NCBI RefSeq assembly: GCF_013030945.1
Contig: NZ_JABBXF010000075.1
Span: 1-50,539, forward strand
Direction of reading: 5' to 3'
DNA: 50,539 nucleotides
From: Streptomyces morookaense
GTDB lineage: Bacteria > Actinomycetota > Actinomycetes > Streptomycetales > Streptomycetaceae
Shown here: positions 43,469 through 50,539 of the stretch, piece after piece
How the letters are laid out: each line of letters begins with the position of its first letter
Numbering within the stretch: the first letter of the stretch is position 1
The notes under the pieces: generated by a model
Seen by the model: only the letters and a program-made list of their open reading frames with translations
What the model was told of the DNA's origin: nothing
Databases searched by the model: none
Translations under genes and position numbers: made by a program

Positions 43469-44011
43469 TCAGTTCCAGCGCTTGAACTTGTCTGTCGGGA
43501 TCTCAACCTTGCTGCCGTCCGCCAGGTTGAGAGTCACTGTCGCGCCGTACGTAAACTTTCGGCAGCTGGTGTACTCGTCACCCTCAGGGAGGCTGAGCAG
43601 GTGGCATACGCCTTCGAACGGGTCGACGATGAGGTAGGCCGGGACGCCGAAGCGGGCGTACTGCCGCACCTTGATCTCGTAGTCGTTGGCATCCTGCTTC
43701 GTGGAGACAACTTCGACGGCAGCCAACAAGGCCTCGTGTGAGTAGGGCTTCTCTGCCCCCTCTTCCATGATTGCGACGTCAGGGCAGCGTGGCGCCTCAC
43801 CCGGGAATCGGATCAAGACGTCGGCCAGGAATCGGTCCTCGTCGATACCGCTGTCCTCGATGGCATTGAGGATGCGGCGGACCGTCCACCCCTGAATGTC
43901 GCTCTGCGGCGTCATGACGATCCGGTCCCCCACAGCCTCGATCTTGAAGCCCTCGAACACTGCCGCGGCGCGCTCGATGGTCTCCCGCAGGAAGTCGTCC
44001 TGCACGGTCAT
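43469..44011 (-). CDS. Uma2-family putative endonuclease
   Basis: A 180-aa PD-(D/E)XK-fold protein. Residues RCPDVAIME, LLAAVEVVSTKQDANDYEIKVRQYARFGVPAYLIVDPFEG give the Asp, Glu and Lys of the nuclease-like core in the Uma2 order. ATG at 44011 with GGGGAGG 5 nt upstream. Uma2 genes are abundant and mobile in Streptomyces and Cyanobacteria; their biological role is unknown. GC content is lower than in the neighbouring argG. Its stop abuts the truncated HEAT-repeat gene, so its arrival may have removed that gene's 5' end. Confidence 0.87.
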   Translation of the reverse strand: MTVQDDFLRETIERAAAVFEGFKIEAVGDRIVMTPQSDIQGWTVRRILNAIEDSGIDEDRFLADVLIRFPGEAPRCPDVAIMEEGAEKPYSHEALLAAVEVVSTKQDANDYEIKVRQYARFGVPAYLIVDPFEGVCHLLSLPEGDEYTSCRKFTYGATVTLNLADGSKVEIPTDKFKRWN

Positions 44012-44100
44012 GGCAACCTCCCCTGCTCGGACTCGTCGATAGTCGCATCGTAGAACGCCCGGCCGACACCCACACCCGACCGATTCACTCCCCCGAGCTA

Positions 44101-44129
44101 TTGACGAAACATACGGCGCACTGCATAGT
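44101..44129 (+). promoter_or_regulatory. argG promoter
   Basis: TTGACG (44101-44106), 17-nt spacer, CATAGT (44124-44129). The ARG box covers the -10, so ArgR would repress it. Confidence 0.65.
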
Positions 44130-44134
44130 TATGC
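44123..44134. promoter_or_regulatory. ARG box upstream of argG
   Basis: GCATA-GT-TATGC, a perfect 5-bp dyad that fits the Streptomyces ARG consensus and matches the second argC box. Confidence 0.75.
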
Positions 44135-44181
44135 CTACCAGCGCATGAGAGCGCAGCGCATCGCACCGTAAGGAGAACCCC

Positions 44182-45378
44182 GTGACCGAGCGCGTCGTAC
44201 TCGCCTATTCCGGCGGCCTTGACACCTCCGTCGCCATCGGCTGGATCGCCGAGGAGACGGGCGCCGAGGTCATCGCCGTCGCCGTGGACGTCGGCCAGGG
44301 CGGCGAGGACCTGGACGTCATCCGCAAGCGTGCGCTCGCCTGTGGTGCGGTCGAGGCCGAGGTCGCGGATGCCAAGGACGAGTTCGCCGAGGAGTACTGC
44401 CTCCCCGCGATCAAGGCCAATGCGCTGTACATGGACAAGTACCCGCTGGTCTCGGCCCTGTCGCGGCCCACGATCGTCAAGCACCTGGTGGCCGCCGCCG
44501 AGAAGCACGGTGCGAGCGTCGTCGCCCACGGGTGCACCGGCAAGGGCAACGACCAGGTGCGGTTCGAGGCCGGTATCTCCTCGCTCGCCCCGCAGTTGAA
44601 GTGCATCGCCCCGGTCCGGGACTACGCGATGACGCGGGACAAGGCCATCGCCTTCTGCGAGGCCAAGGGCCTGCCGATCGCGACGACCAAGAAGTCGCCG
44701 TACTCGATCGACCAGAACGTCTTCGGCCGGGCCGTCGAGACCGGCTTCCTCGAGGACATCTGGAACGCCCCGATCGAGGACGTCTACGACTACACGGCGA
44801 ACCCGGCCACCCCCCGGGAGGCCGACGAGGTGGTCATCACTTTCGAGCAGGGTGTCCCGGTCGCGATCGACGGCAAGCCCGTCACCGTGCTCCAGGCCAT
44901 CCAGCAGCTCAACGAGCGGGCCGGGGCCCAGGGCGTCGGCCGGCTGGACATGGTCGAGGACCGGCTGGTCGGCATCAAGTCCCGTGAGGTGTACGAGGCG
45001 CCGGGCGCCATCGCGCTGATCACCGCGCACCAGGAGCTGGAGGCGGTCACCGTCGAGCGGGAGCTCGCCCGGTTCAAGCGGCAGGTCGAGCAGCGGTGGA
45101 CCGAGCTCGTCTACGACGGCCTGTGGTTCTCCCCGCTCAAGCGGGCCCTGGACGGCTTCATCGCCGAGGCCAACGAGCACGTCTCCGGTGACATCCGGAT
45201 GACGCTGCACGGCGGCCGGGCCGTGGTCACGGGCCGGAAGTCCGCGCAGTCGCTCTACGACTTCAACCTCGCCACCTACGACACCGGCGACACCTTCGAC
45301 CAGTCGATGTCGAAGGGCTTCATCGAGATCTTCGGGCTCTCCTCGAAGATCGCCGCGAAGCGGGACCTGGCCCAGTGA
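44182..45378 (+). CDS. argG: Argininosuccinate synthase
   Basis: A 398-aa ATP-dependent ligase joining citrulline and aspartate. The PP-loop is VVLAYSGGLDTSVAIGW; further conserved stretches are VVAHGCTGKGNDQVRFE and KKSPYSIDQNVFGRAVETG. The ending LSSKIAAKRDLAQ is normal and there is no truncation. GTG at 44182 with AAGGAG 6 nt upstream. It overlaps argH by 4 nt (GTGA). Regulated by the ARG box at 44123-44134. It is separated from argCJBDR by the 4.4-kb accessory segment. Confidence 0.98.
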   Translation: MTERVVLAYSGGLDTSVAIGWIAEETGAEVIAVAVDVGQGGEDLDVIRKRALACGAVEAEVADAKDEFAEEYCLPAIKANALYMDKYPLVSALSRPTIVKHLVAAAEKHGASVVAHGCTGKGNDQVRFEAGISSLAPQLKCIAPVRDYAMTRDKAIAFCEAKGLPIATTKKSPYSIDQNVFGRAVETGFLEDIWNAPIEDVYDYTANPATPREADEVVITFEQGVPVAIDGKPVTVLQAIQQLNERAGAQGVGRLDMVEDRLVGIKSREVYEAPGAIALITAHQELEAVTVERELARFKRQVEQRWTELVYDGLWFSPLKRALDGFIAEANEHVSGDIRMTLHGGRAVVTGRKSAQSLYDFNLATYDTGDTFDQSMSKGFIEIFGLSSKIAAKRDLAQ

Positions 45379-46799
45379 CCACCAATGACGTACGGCTCTG
45401 GGGCGGGCGGTTCGCCGACGGGCCCGCCGAGGCCCTCGCCAAACTCTCCGCCTCCGTCCACTTCGACTGGCGGCTCGCCCCGTACGACATCGCCGGCTCC
45501 CGCGCCCACGCCCGCGTCCTGCACAAGGCAGGGCTGCTGAGCGCCGACGAGCTCCAGCGGATGATCGAAGGCCTCGGGCAGCTGGAGGCCGACGTCGCCG
45601 CGGGGACGTTCATGGGCACCGTCGCCGACGAGGACGTGCACACCGCCCTCGAGCGCGGTCTGCTGGAGCGGCTCGGCCCGGAGCTCGGCGGCAAGCTGCG
45701 CGCCGGGCGGTCCCGGAACGACCAGGTGGCCACGCTCTTCCGGATGTACCTGCGCGACCACGCGCGGATCATCGGCGGGCTGATCGCCGACCTCCAGGAG
45801 GCGCTGGTCGGGCTGGCGGAAACCCATCCCGACGTGGCCATGCCGGGCCGGACGCACCTGCAGCACGCCCAGCCCGTGCTCTTCGCGCACCACGTCCTCG
45901 CCCATGTCCACGCCCTCGGGCGGGACGCGGAGCGGCTGCGGCAGTGGGACGAGCGCACGGCCGTCTCCCCGTACGGCTCGGGCGCCCTGGCCGGGTCCTC
46001 CCTCGGGCTGGACCCGGAGGCCGTCGCCGCCGACCTCGGCTTCGAGCGCGGCAGTTCGGGCAACTCCATCGACGGCACGGCCTCCCGGGACTTCGCCGCC
46101 GAGTTCGCCTTCATCACGGCGATGATCGGCATCGACCTGTCCCGGCTCGCGGAGGAGGTGATCATCTGGAACACGAAGGAGTTCTCCTTCGTGACGCTCC
46201 ACGACGCCTTCTCCACCGGCTCCTCGATCATGCCGCAGAAGAAGAATCCGGACATCGCCGAGCTGGCGCGCGGCAAGTCCGGCCGGCTGATCGGCAATCT
46301 GGCCGGGCTGCTCGCCACCCTCAAGGCCCTCCCGCTCGCGTACAACCGCGACCTGCAGGAGGACAAGGAGCCGGTCTTCGACTCCTGCGACCAGCTGGAG
46401 GTCCTGCTCCCGGCCTTCACCGGGATGATGGCGACCCTCACCGTCAACCGCGCGCGCATGGAGGAGCTGGCCCCGGCCGGCTTCTCGCTGGCCACCGACA
46501 TCGCGGAGTGGCTGGTCAAGCAGGGCGTGCCGTTCCGGGTGGCGCACGAGGTCGCGGGCGCGTGCGTCAAGGAGTGCGAGGCGCAGGGCATCGAGCTGGA
46601 CGAGCTCACGGACCAGCAGTTCGCCGCCATCTCGCCGCATCTGACGCCCGAGGTCCGCTCGGTCCTGACCGTGCCGGGCGCGCTCGCCTCCCGCAACGGC
46701 CGCGGCGGCACGGCTCCCTCGGCCGTGGTCGTCCAGCTGCAGGAGGTCAAGGCGGATCTGGCCGTGCAGCGGGAGTGGGCGGCCGCCAAGCAACACTAA
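45375..46799 (+). CDS. argH: Argininosuccinate lyase
   Basis: A 474-aa fumarase-superfamily enzyme releasing arginine and fumarate. Signature GSSIMPQKKNPDIAELARGKSGRLIG with the catalytic Ser in the flexible loop; GRTHLQHAQPV carries the catalytic His; WGGRFADGP is the usual N-terminus. GTG at 45375 overlaps the argG stop. The stop is followed after 11 nt by a large inverted repeat that may also terminate the transcript. Confidence 0.98.
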   Translation: MTTNDVRLWGGRFADGPAEALAKLSASVHFDWRLAPYDIAGSRAHARVLHKAGLLSADELQRMIEGLGQLEADVAAGTFMGTVADEDVHTALERGLLERLGPELGGKLRAGRSRNDQVATLFRMYLRDHARIIGGLIADLQEALVGLAETHPDVAMPGRTHLQHAQPVLFAHHVLAHVHALGRDAERLRQWDERTAVSPYGSGALAGSSLGLDPEAVAADLGFERGSSGNSIDGTASRDFAAEFAFITAMIGIDLSRLAEEVIIWNTKEFSFVTLHDAFSTGSSIMPQKKNPDIAELARGKSGRLIGNLAGLLATLKALPLAYNRDLQEDKEPVFDSCDQLEVLLPAFTGMMATLTVNRARMEELAPAGFSLATDIAEWLVKQGVPFRVAHEVAGACVKECEAQGIELDELTDQQFAAISPHLTPEVRSVLTVPGALASRNGRGGTAPSAVVVQLQEVKADLAVQREWAAAKQH

Positions 46800-46801
46800 A
46801 G

Positions 46802-46861
46802 ATGAGACATCGATAACCCGAATGAGACGCCAGTGTCTCATTCGGGTTATCGTCGTCTCAT
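46802..46861. promoter_or_regulatory. Large TetR operator / argH terminator dyad
   Basis: CGATAACCCGAATGAGAC (46811-46828) is perfectly inverted at 46835-46852 around GCCAGT. Outer ATGAGAC (46802) and GTCTCAT (to 46861) add a second dyad. The tetR -10 TATCGT (46848-46853) lies inside it, 6 nt before ATG 46860. Confidence 0.75.
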
Positions 46862-47411
46862 GAGTGTGGATCGAGACCAGGTACTGAGAGCGGCCGCCGG
46901 CCTGCTCACGCGCAAGCCGACCGCTTCCATGGACGAGATCGCCAAGACCGCCGGCATCGGCCGGGCCACCCTGCACCGGCACTTCTCCGGCCGGGACGCC
47001 CTCGTCCGCGCGCTGGAGAACCACGGCATCGAGCGGCTCGGCCGGGCCCTGGACGAGGCCCGGCCGGAGGAGGGCGACGCGGCGGACGCCGTGCGCCGGA
47101 TGGTCGCGTGCATCGAGCCCGTCGCCGGGATCATCGCCTTCCTCTACGGCGAGAACCAGCTCTACGAGGGCGGTATGAACGAGGGCTGGAACCGCCTCGA
47201 CGCCCGGATCACCGGGCTGTTCCGGCGCGGTCAGGAGGAGGGCGCCTTCCGCCTCGACCTCTCCCCGGCCTGGCTCACCGAGGCCCTCTACGGCCTCGTG
47301 GCGTCCGGCGCCTGGGCCGTCCAGGACGGCAGGGTTGCCGCCCGGGACATCAGCCACATGGTCTCCGAGCTGCTGCTCGGCGGCGCCCTGCGACGGAGGA
47401 TGGAACCGTGA
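46860..47411 (+). CDS. TetR-family regulator
   Basis: A 183-aa repressor. The HTH is VLRAAAGLLTRKPTASMDEIAKTAGIGRATLHRHFSGRDALVRALENHG; the C-terminal helical domain (IEPVAGIIAFLYGENQLYEGG...WNRLDARI) binds the inducer. ATG at 46860 lies 6 nt after a TATCGT -10 with no Shine-Dalgarno, so the mRNA is probably leaderless. The start lies at the edge of an extended palindrome with four GTCTCAT/ATGAGAC half-sites, which is its probable operator. It overlaps the exporter gene by 4 nt, so it likely represses both. Confidence 0.92.
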   Translation: MSVDRDQVLRAAAGLLTRKPTASMDEIAKTAGIGRATLHRHFSGRDALVRALENHGIERLGRALDEARPEEGDAADAVRRMVACIEPVAGIIAFLYGENQLYEGGMNEGWNRLDARITGLFRRGQEEGAFRLDLSPAWLTEALYGLVASGAWAVQDGRVAARDISHMVSELLLGGALRRRMEP

Positions 47412-48961
47412 GCCATGAGATCGTCTCCCCGCCGTCCGGTGCGCCGGACGCGGCGGACGCCCCGCGCCCCGGTCGCTGGCTCGCGCTGGCCGTGCTCGTC
47501 CTGGCCGTCCTGCTCGTCGCCGTCGACGCGACCGTGCTCGGCCTGGCGACGCCCTTCCTCAGCGAGGACCTCAAGCCCTCCGGCACCCAGCTGCTGTGGA
47601 TCGGCGACGTCTACTCCTTCGTCATCGCCGGTCTGCTGGTCTCCATGGGCAGCCTCGGCGACCGCATCGGCCGCAAGCGGCTGCTGCTCGTCGGTGCCGT
47701 GGCCTTCGGTGCCGTCTCGGTGCTCAACGCCTATGCGACCAGCCCCGAGATGATGATCGTGGCCCGCGCCCTGCTGGGCGTGGCGGGCGCGACGCTGATG
47801 CCGTCCACCATGGCGCTCATCCGCAACCTCTTCCACGACCCCAAGGAGCGCAGCCTGGCCATCGGCATCTGGGGTGCGATGGCCTCGGCGGGCGCGGCCG
47901 TGGGACCGGTCGTCGGCGGCTTCCTGCTGGAGAACTTCTGGTGGGGCTCGGTCTTCCTGATCAACCTGCCGGTGATGGCCGTGCTCGTGCTGGTCGGCTT
48001 CAAGCTGCTGCCCGAGTCGCGCGACCCCTCGCCCGGTCCGTGGGACCTGCTCAGCGTGGCCCTGTCGATGGTCGGCATCATCGCGGTGGTCTACGCGATC
48101 AAGGAGGGCGCGACGATCGGCTTCGGGCTGCCCGTCGCGGTGGCGGCCGTCGTCGGCGTGGTCGCCCTGGTGTGGTTCGTACGGCGCCAGCTGAAGCTGC
48201 CCGCGCCGCTGCTGGACATGCGGCTGTTCCACCACCGCGGCTTCTCCGGTGCGGTGCTGGCGGATCTGCTGACGATCCTGGGCCTGTCCGGGCTGGTCTT
48301 CTTCCTCTCCCAGTTCCTCCAACTGGTGCAGGACCGCAGCCCGTTGGAGGCGGGGCTCGCGGAACTGCCCGCGGCCGTGGGCGCGGTGACGGCCGGCCTG
48401 CTGGCCGGGCAGGCCGCCCGGCGCTTCTCGGTGCGGTCGGTCGTCTCGGGCGGGCTCGGCGCGATCGGCGTCGCGCTGGCGGTGCTCGCCTGGCTGCAGA
48501 CGACCACCCCCTACCCGCTGCTGGGCGCCGTCCTGCTGGTGGTGGGCGTGGGCGCGGGCTTCTCGTTCACCGTCACCGCCGATGTGATCCTCTCCAGCGT
48601 GCCCAAGGAGCAGGCGGGCTCGGCCGCGGCCGTCTCGGAGACGGCGTACGAGCTCGGTGCGGCGCTCGGCATCGCCCTCCTCGGCTCGATCGTCACCGGC
48701 GTCTACCGCGGCTTCCCGATCCCCGTGGGTGTCCCCGCGGACGCCGCCTCGGGGGCGCACGAGTCGCTCGGCGGCGCCGTGGAGGCCGCGGCCCTGCTGC
48801 CCGCCGACACGGGGGCGGCCCTGCTCTCCTCGGCGCAGGACGCCTTCGTCGAGGGGCTGCGGATCGCCTCGGGCGTGGGCGCGTTCGTACTGATCGGCAC
48901 CGCGCTCGCGGCCTGGTTCCTGCTGCGCGGCCAGCGGCTCGCGGAGGGCGCGGGCGGCTGA
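47408..48961 (+). CDS. MFS multidrug exporter, DHA2 (14-TM, QacA/SmvA-like)
   Basis: A 517-aa exporter. TM1 carries LVAVDATVLGLATPFLSEDL (DHA2 motif D1); motif A is GSLGDRIGRKRLLLVGAVAFG; motif C is WGAMASAGAAVGPVVGGFLLENFWWGSVFLINLPV. About 14 helices fit the length. Such pumps extrude cationic drugs or dyes by proton antiport. The start is GTG at 47408, overlapping the tetR stop. Translational coupling to TetR makes drug-inducible, self-limited expression likely. A 16-bp hairpin ends the unit. Confidence 0.92.
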   Translation: MSHEIVSPPSGAPDAADAPRPGRWLALAVLVLAVLLVAVDATVLGLATPFLSEDLKPSGTQLLWIGDVYSFVIAGLLVSMGSLGDRIGRKRLLLVGAVAFGAVSVLNAYATSPEMMIVARALLGVAGATLMPSTMALIRNLFHDPKERSLAIGIWGAMASAGAAVGPVVGGFLLENFWWGSVFLINLPVMAVLVLVGFKLLPESRDPSPGPWDLLSVALSMVGIIAVVYAIKEGATIGFGLPVAVAAVVGVVALVWFVRRQLKLPAPLLDMRLFHHRGFSGAVLADLLTILGLSGLVFFLSQFLQLVQDRSPLEAGLAELPAAVGAVTAGLLAGQAARRFSVRSVVSGGLGAIGVALAVLAWLQTTTPYPLLGAVLLVVGVGAGFSFTVTADVILSSVPKEQAGSAAAVSETAYELGAALGIALLGSIVTGVYRGFPIPVGVPADAASGAHESLGGAVEAAALLPADTGAALLSSAQDAFVEGLRIASGVGAFVLIGTALAAWFLLRGQRLAEGAGG

Positions 48962-49001
48962 GCGGGCGGCCGGGCCGGCGCGCTCGGATGAGCCATCCCA
49001 G

Positions 49002-49042
49002 CATCACATGGCCCGGGGCTTCAAGTCCCGGGCCATGTGATG
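49002..49042 (+). terminator. Terminator of tetR-MFS
   Basis: CATCACATGGCCCGGG pairs perfectly with CCCGGGCCATGTGATG (16 bp, 9-nt loop) and is followed by TTT. Confidence 0.85.
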
Positions 49043-49044
49043 TT

Positions 49045-49056
49045 TACCGGCCGGTA
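49045..49056. promoter_or_regulatory. 12-bp palindrome upstream of the lipase gene
   Basis: TACCGGCCGGTA, just upstream of a TTGACG -35-like element at 49063-49068. It is a candidate repressor operator for the lipase gene; the regulator is unknown. Confidence 0.45.
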
Positions 49057-49175
49057 ACTCCCTTGACGCGGTCCTGACGCAACGGAGAACATCTCGTCCA
49101 CCGGTCGACATTGTCGAACGCGGTTCGGACAAGGCGCCCGTTCCGGGACGCCCCTGTGTCAAAGGAAGCCCCCCC

Positions 49176-50012
49176 ATGCGTCACACGCGCCTGCGCACCA
49201 CAGCACGGTTCCTGATCGCCGCCGCGGCCGCCGCCGCGCTGAGTCTCACGGGCCTCGCCGCGTCACCGGCCTCCGCCTCGCCGCTCGACATCCCGCCGAA
49301 GGGCGCCAACGACTGGTCCTGCAAGCCGGATTCGGCCCACCCGGAGCCGGTCGTGCTGGTCAACGGCACGTTCAAGCTGATGGCCGAGAACTGGGCGGCT
49401 CTCTCGCCCAAGCTCAAGGAGGCGGGCTACTGCGTCTTCGCCTTCAACTACGGGCACATGGAGACCGACCCGATACCCCAGGCCGCCGCCGAACTGCGGG
49501 ACTTCGTCGAGGCCGTGCGCGGTGCGACGGGCGCTGCGAAGGTCGACATCGTCGGCCACAGCCAGGGCGGCATGATGCCGCGCTACTACGTGAAGTTCCT
49601 CGGCGGCGCGGACAAGGTGAACGACCTCGTCGGCATCGTCCCGTCCAACCACGGGACCAAGAACCCGCTGGCGATCCCCGCCGGTTACACCTTCTGTCCG
49701 TCCTGCCTGGACCAGCGCTGGGACTCGGACTTCATGAAGAAGCTCAACGCGGGCGACGAGACGCCGGCCGGTCCGGACTACACGGTCATCACGACCCGCC
49801 ACGACGAGGTCGTCATCCCCTACACCAGCGCCCTGCTGACGGGCCCGTCCGAGCACCTGACGAACGTGGTGCTCCAGGACAAGTGCCCGCTCGACCCGTT
49901 CATGCACGACCAGGCCACCAAGGACCCGGTCGTGGCGCAGTGGGTGCTCAACGCGCTCGGCCGCAAGGGAGGTCCGGCGGACCCGGACTTCCAGCCGCAC
50001 TGCTTCGGCTGA
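49176..50012 (+). CDS. Secreted lipase/esterase (lipase class 2)
   Basis: A 278-aa exported alpha/beta-hydrolase. The signal peptide has an RTTARF n-region and a LIAAAAAAALSLTGLA core; likely cleavage after ASA near residue 35. The nucleophile elbow is GHSQGG with Ser129; VLVNGTFKLMAENW forms the oxyanion region; the acid is probably Asp in TTRHDEVV and the base His in DPFMHDQA. Six cysteines in the mature chain (such as CPSCLD) suggest disulfides. ATG at 49176 with AAAGGAAG upstream. It hydrolyses lipid esters outside the cell. It has no close partner gene. Confidence 0.9.
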   Translation: MRHTRLRTTARFLIAAAAAAALSLTGLAASPASASPLDIPPKGANDWSCKPDSAHPEPVVLVNGTFKLMAENWAALSPKLKEAGYCVFAFNYGHMETDPIPQAAAELRDFVEAVRGATGAAKVDIVGHSQGGMMPRYYVKFLGGADKVNDLVGIVPSNHGTKNPLAIPAGYTFCPSCLDQRWDSDFMKKLNAGDETPAGPDYTVITTRHDEVVIPYTSALLTGPSEHLTNVVLQDKCPLDPFMHDQATKDPVVAQWVLNALGRKGGPADPDFQPHCFG

Positions 50013-50052
50013 GTGCTCCGCGGCCCGTGCGGTTCGACGGCCGCGGGCCGGC

Positions 50053-50133
50053 CGTGGCCGGTCGCGCAGTTCCTCCCCCAGCTACCGCTGGGGGGACCCC
50101 CAGCGGTGTCCCCGGCGCCCCTCACGGGGCGCG
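50053..50133 (-). repeat. Palindromic repeat, copy 7, split by another palindromic repeat
   Basis: The unit GCGCAGTTCC...CCGGCGCCCCTCACGGGGCGC is interrupted by about 37 nt (50074-50110) containing ACCGCTGGGGG-GA-CCCCCAGCGGT, a perfect 11-bp dyad. The uninterrupted form occurs six other times in the window. Confidence 0.8.
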
Positions 50134-50162
50134 GTACCGCGTCGCCTCGAACTGTGCGGCCT

Positions 50163-50539
50163 TCAGGCCGCCTTGGCCTTGGTGGCGTACATGTCCACGT
50201 ACTCCTGGCCCGACAGCCGCATGACCTCGCTCATCACCTCGTCGGTGACGGCGCGCAGCACGTAGCGGTCGCGGTCCATGCCCTCGTAGCGCGAGAAGTC
50301 CAGCGGGTCGCCGAAGCGGACCGTCACCTTGGCGATGCGCGGGATGCCCTTGCCGCTCGGCTGCACCTTCTCCGTGCCGATCATCGCGAACGGCACCACC
50401 GGCGCGCCCGTCATCAGCGTCAGCCGCGCGATGCCGGTGCGGCCGCGGTAGAGCCGGCCGTCGGGGGAGCGGGTGCCCTCCGGGTAGATGCCGAAGACCT
50501 TGCCCTCGTCGAGGATCCGGCGGCCGGTCATCAGCGCGG
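50163..50539 (-). CDS. PlsC-type 1-acylglycerol-3-phosphate acyltransferase, C-terminal part (runs off right edge)
   Basis: About 125 C-terminal codons of a minus-strand gene. FGIYPEGTRSPDGRLYRGRTGIARLTLMTGAPVVPFAMIG contains the PlsC phosphate-binding EGTRS motif and the following substrate-binding block. The catalytic HX4D and the start lie beyond the window. The protein would acylate lysophosphatidic acid or a related acceptor at the membrane. The tail RLSGQEYVDMYATKAKAA is typical of Streptomyces members. Its 3' end faces the lipase gene across the split repeat. Confidence 0.9.
   Translation of the reverse strand, partial: ALMTGRRILDEGKVFGIYPEGTRSPDGRLYRGRTGIARLTLMTGAPVVPFAMIGTEKVQPSGKGIPRIAKVTVRFGDPLDFSRYEGMDRDRYVLRAVTDEVMSEVMRLSGQEYVDMYATKAKAA

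Overview
The window is high-GC actinobacterial chromosome and almost certainly Streptomyces. Strong G/C bias at third codon positions, many GTG starts, GTGA/ATGA start-stop overlaps, leaderless promoters, a twin-arginine substrate, a mycosin-type protease and a mobile-looking XRE/DUF6879 cassette all fit. From memory, the gene order (glutamine-synthetase-like gene, infC-rpmI-rplT, pheST, argCJBDR, tRNA-Pro, argGH) follows the S. coelicolor region around SCO1570-SCO1615. No tools were run, so this synteny is recall.

Layout. (1) 1-625 minus: an SseB-domain gene coupled to a WXG100-like gene that leaves the window. (2) 694-7461: a catabolic cluster around an FCD-type regulator. The minus arm has the regulator, an APC permease and a class-I-amidotransferase-like gamma-glutamyl hydrolase. 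The plus arm has a glutamine-synthetase-like ligase (GlnA4 type), an aldehyde dehydrogenase and an SDR dehydrogenase. Together they read as import, gamma-glutamylation, two oxidations and hydrolysis of an amino-alcohol such as ethanolamine. An identical split motif, CAATGGT-N9-TACCTT, sits 17 nt upstream of the regulator and permease start codons. A secreted HAD phosphatase (7556) follows and could supply the substrate. (3) 8987-14165: a fold-III PLP enzyme, a membrane protein plus mycosin pair, a second SseB protein and an AqpZ-like aquaporin. (4) 14233-22249: translation genes (DUF1844, infC with an ATC start behind a structured leader, rpmI, rplT, SpoU methyltransferase, an orphan histidine kinase, pheS, pheT). 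(5) 22431-28552: SpoIIE-like phosphatase, HTH-TPR regulator, Nudix hydrolase, a small membrane protein, 3-hydroxyacyl-CoA dehydrogenase, a Tat-exported GH10-like protein and DUF1918. (6) 28609-34628: EamA transporter and MocR regulator whose start codons overlap head-to-head, a LysR/MFS divergent pair, and a stand-alone FabF-like synthase. (7) 34837-39786: arginine operon argC-(41-aa ORF)-argJ-argB-argD-argR with tandem ARG boxes. (8) 39862-44011: lower-GC accessory segment with an XRE/DUF6879 cassette, tRNA-Pro(GGG), a HEAT-repeat pseudogene and a Uma2 gene. (9) 44182-50539: argG-argH, TetR-MFS, a secreted lipase, and the end of a PlsC acyltransferase.

Throughout, a short palindromic repeat (core GCGGGGAACTGCGCG) occurs in seven copies, all 3' of genes. 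One copy is split by a second palindromic repeat, and that second repeat also occurs in frame inside a coding sequence at 10441-10480. No CRISPR array, rRNA, complete insertion sequence or replication origin was seen.
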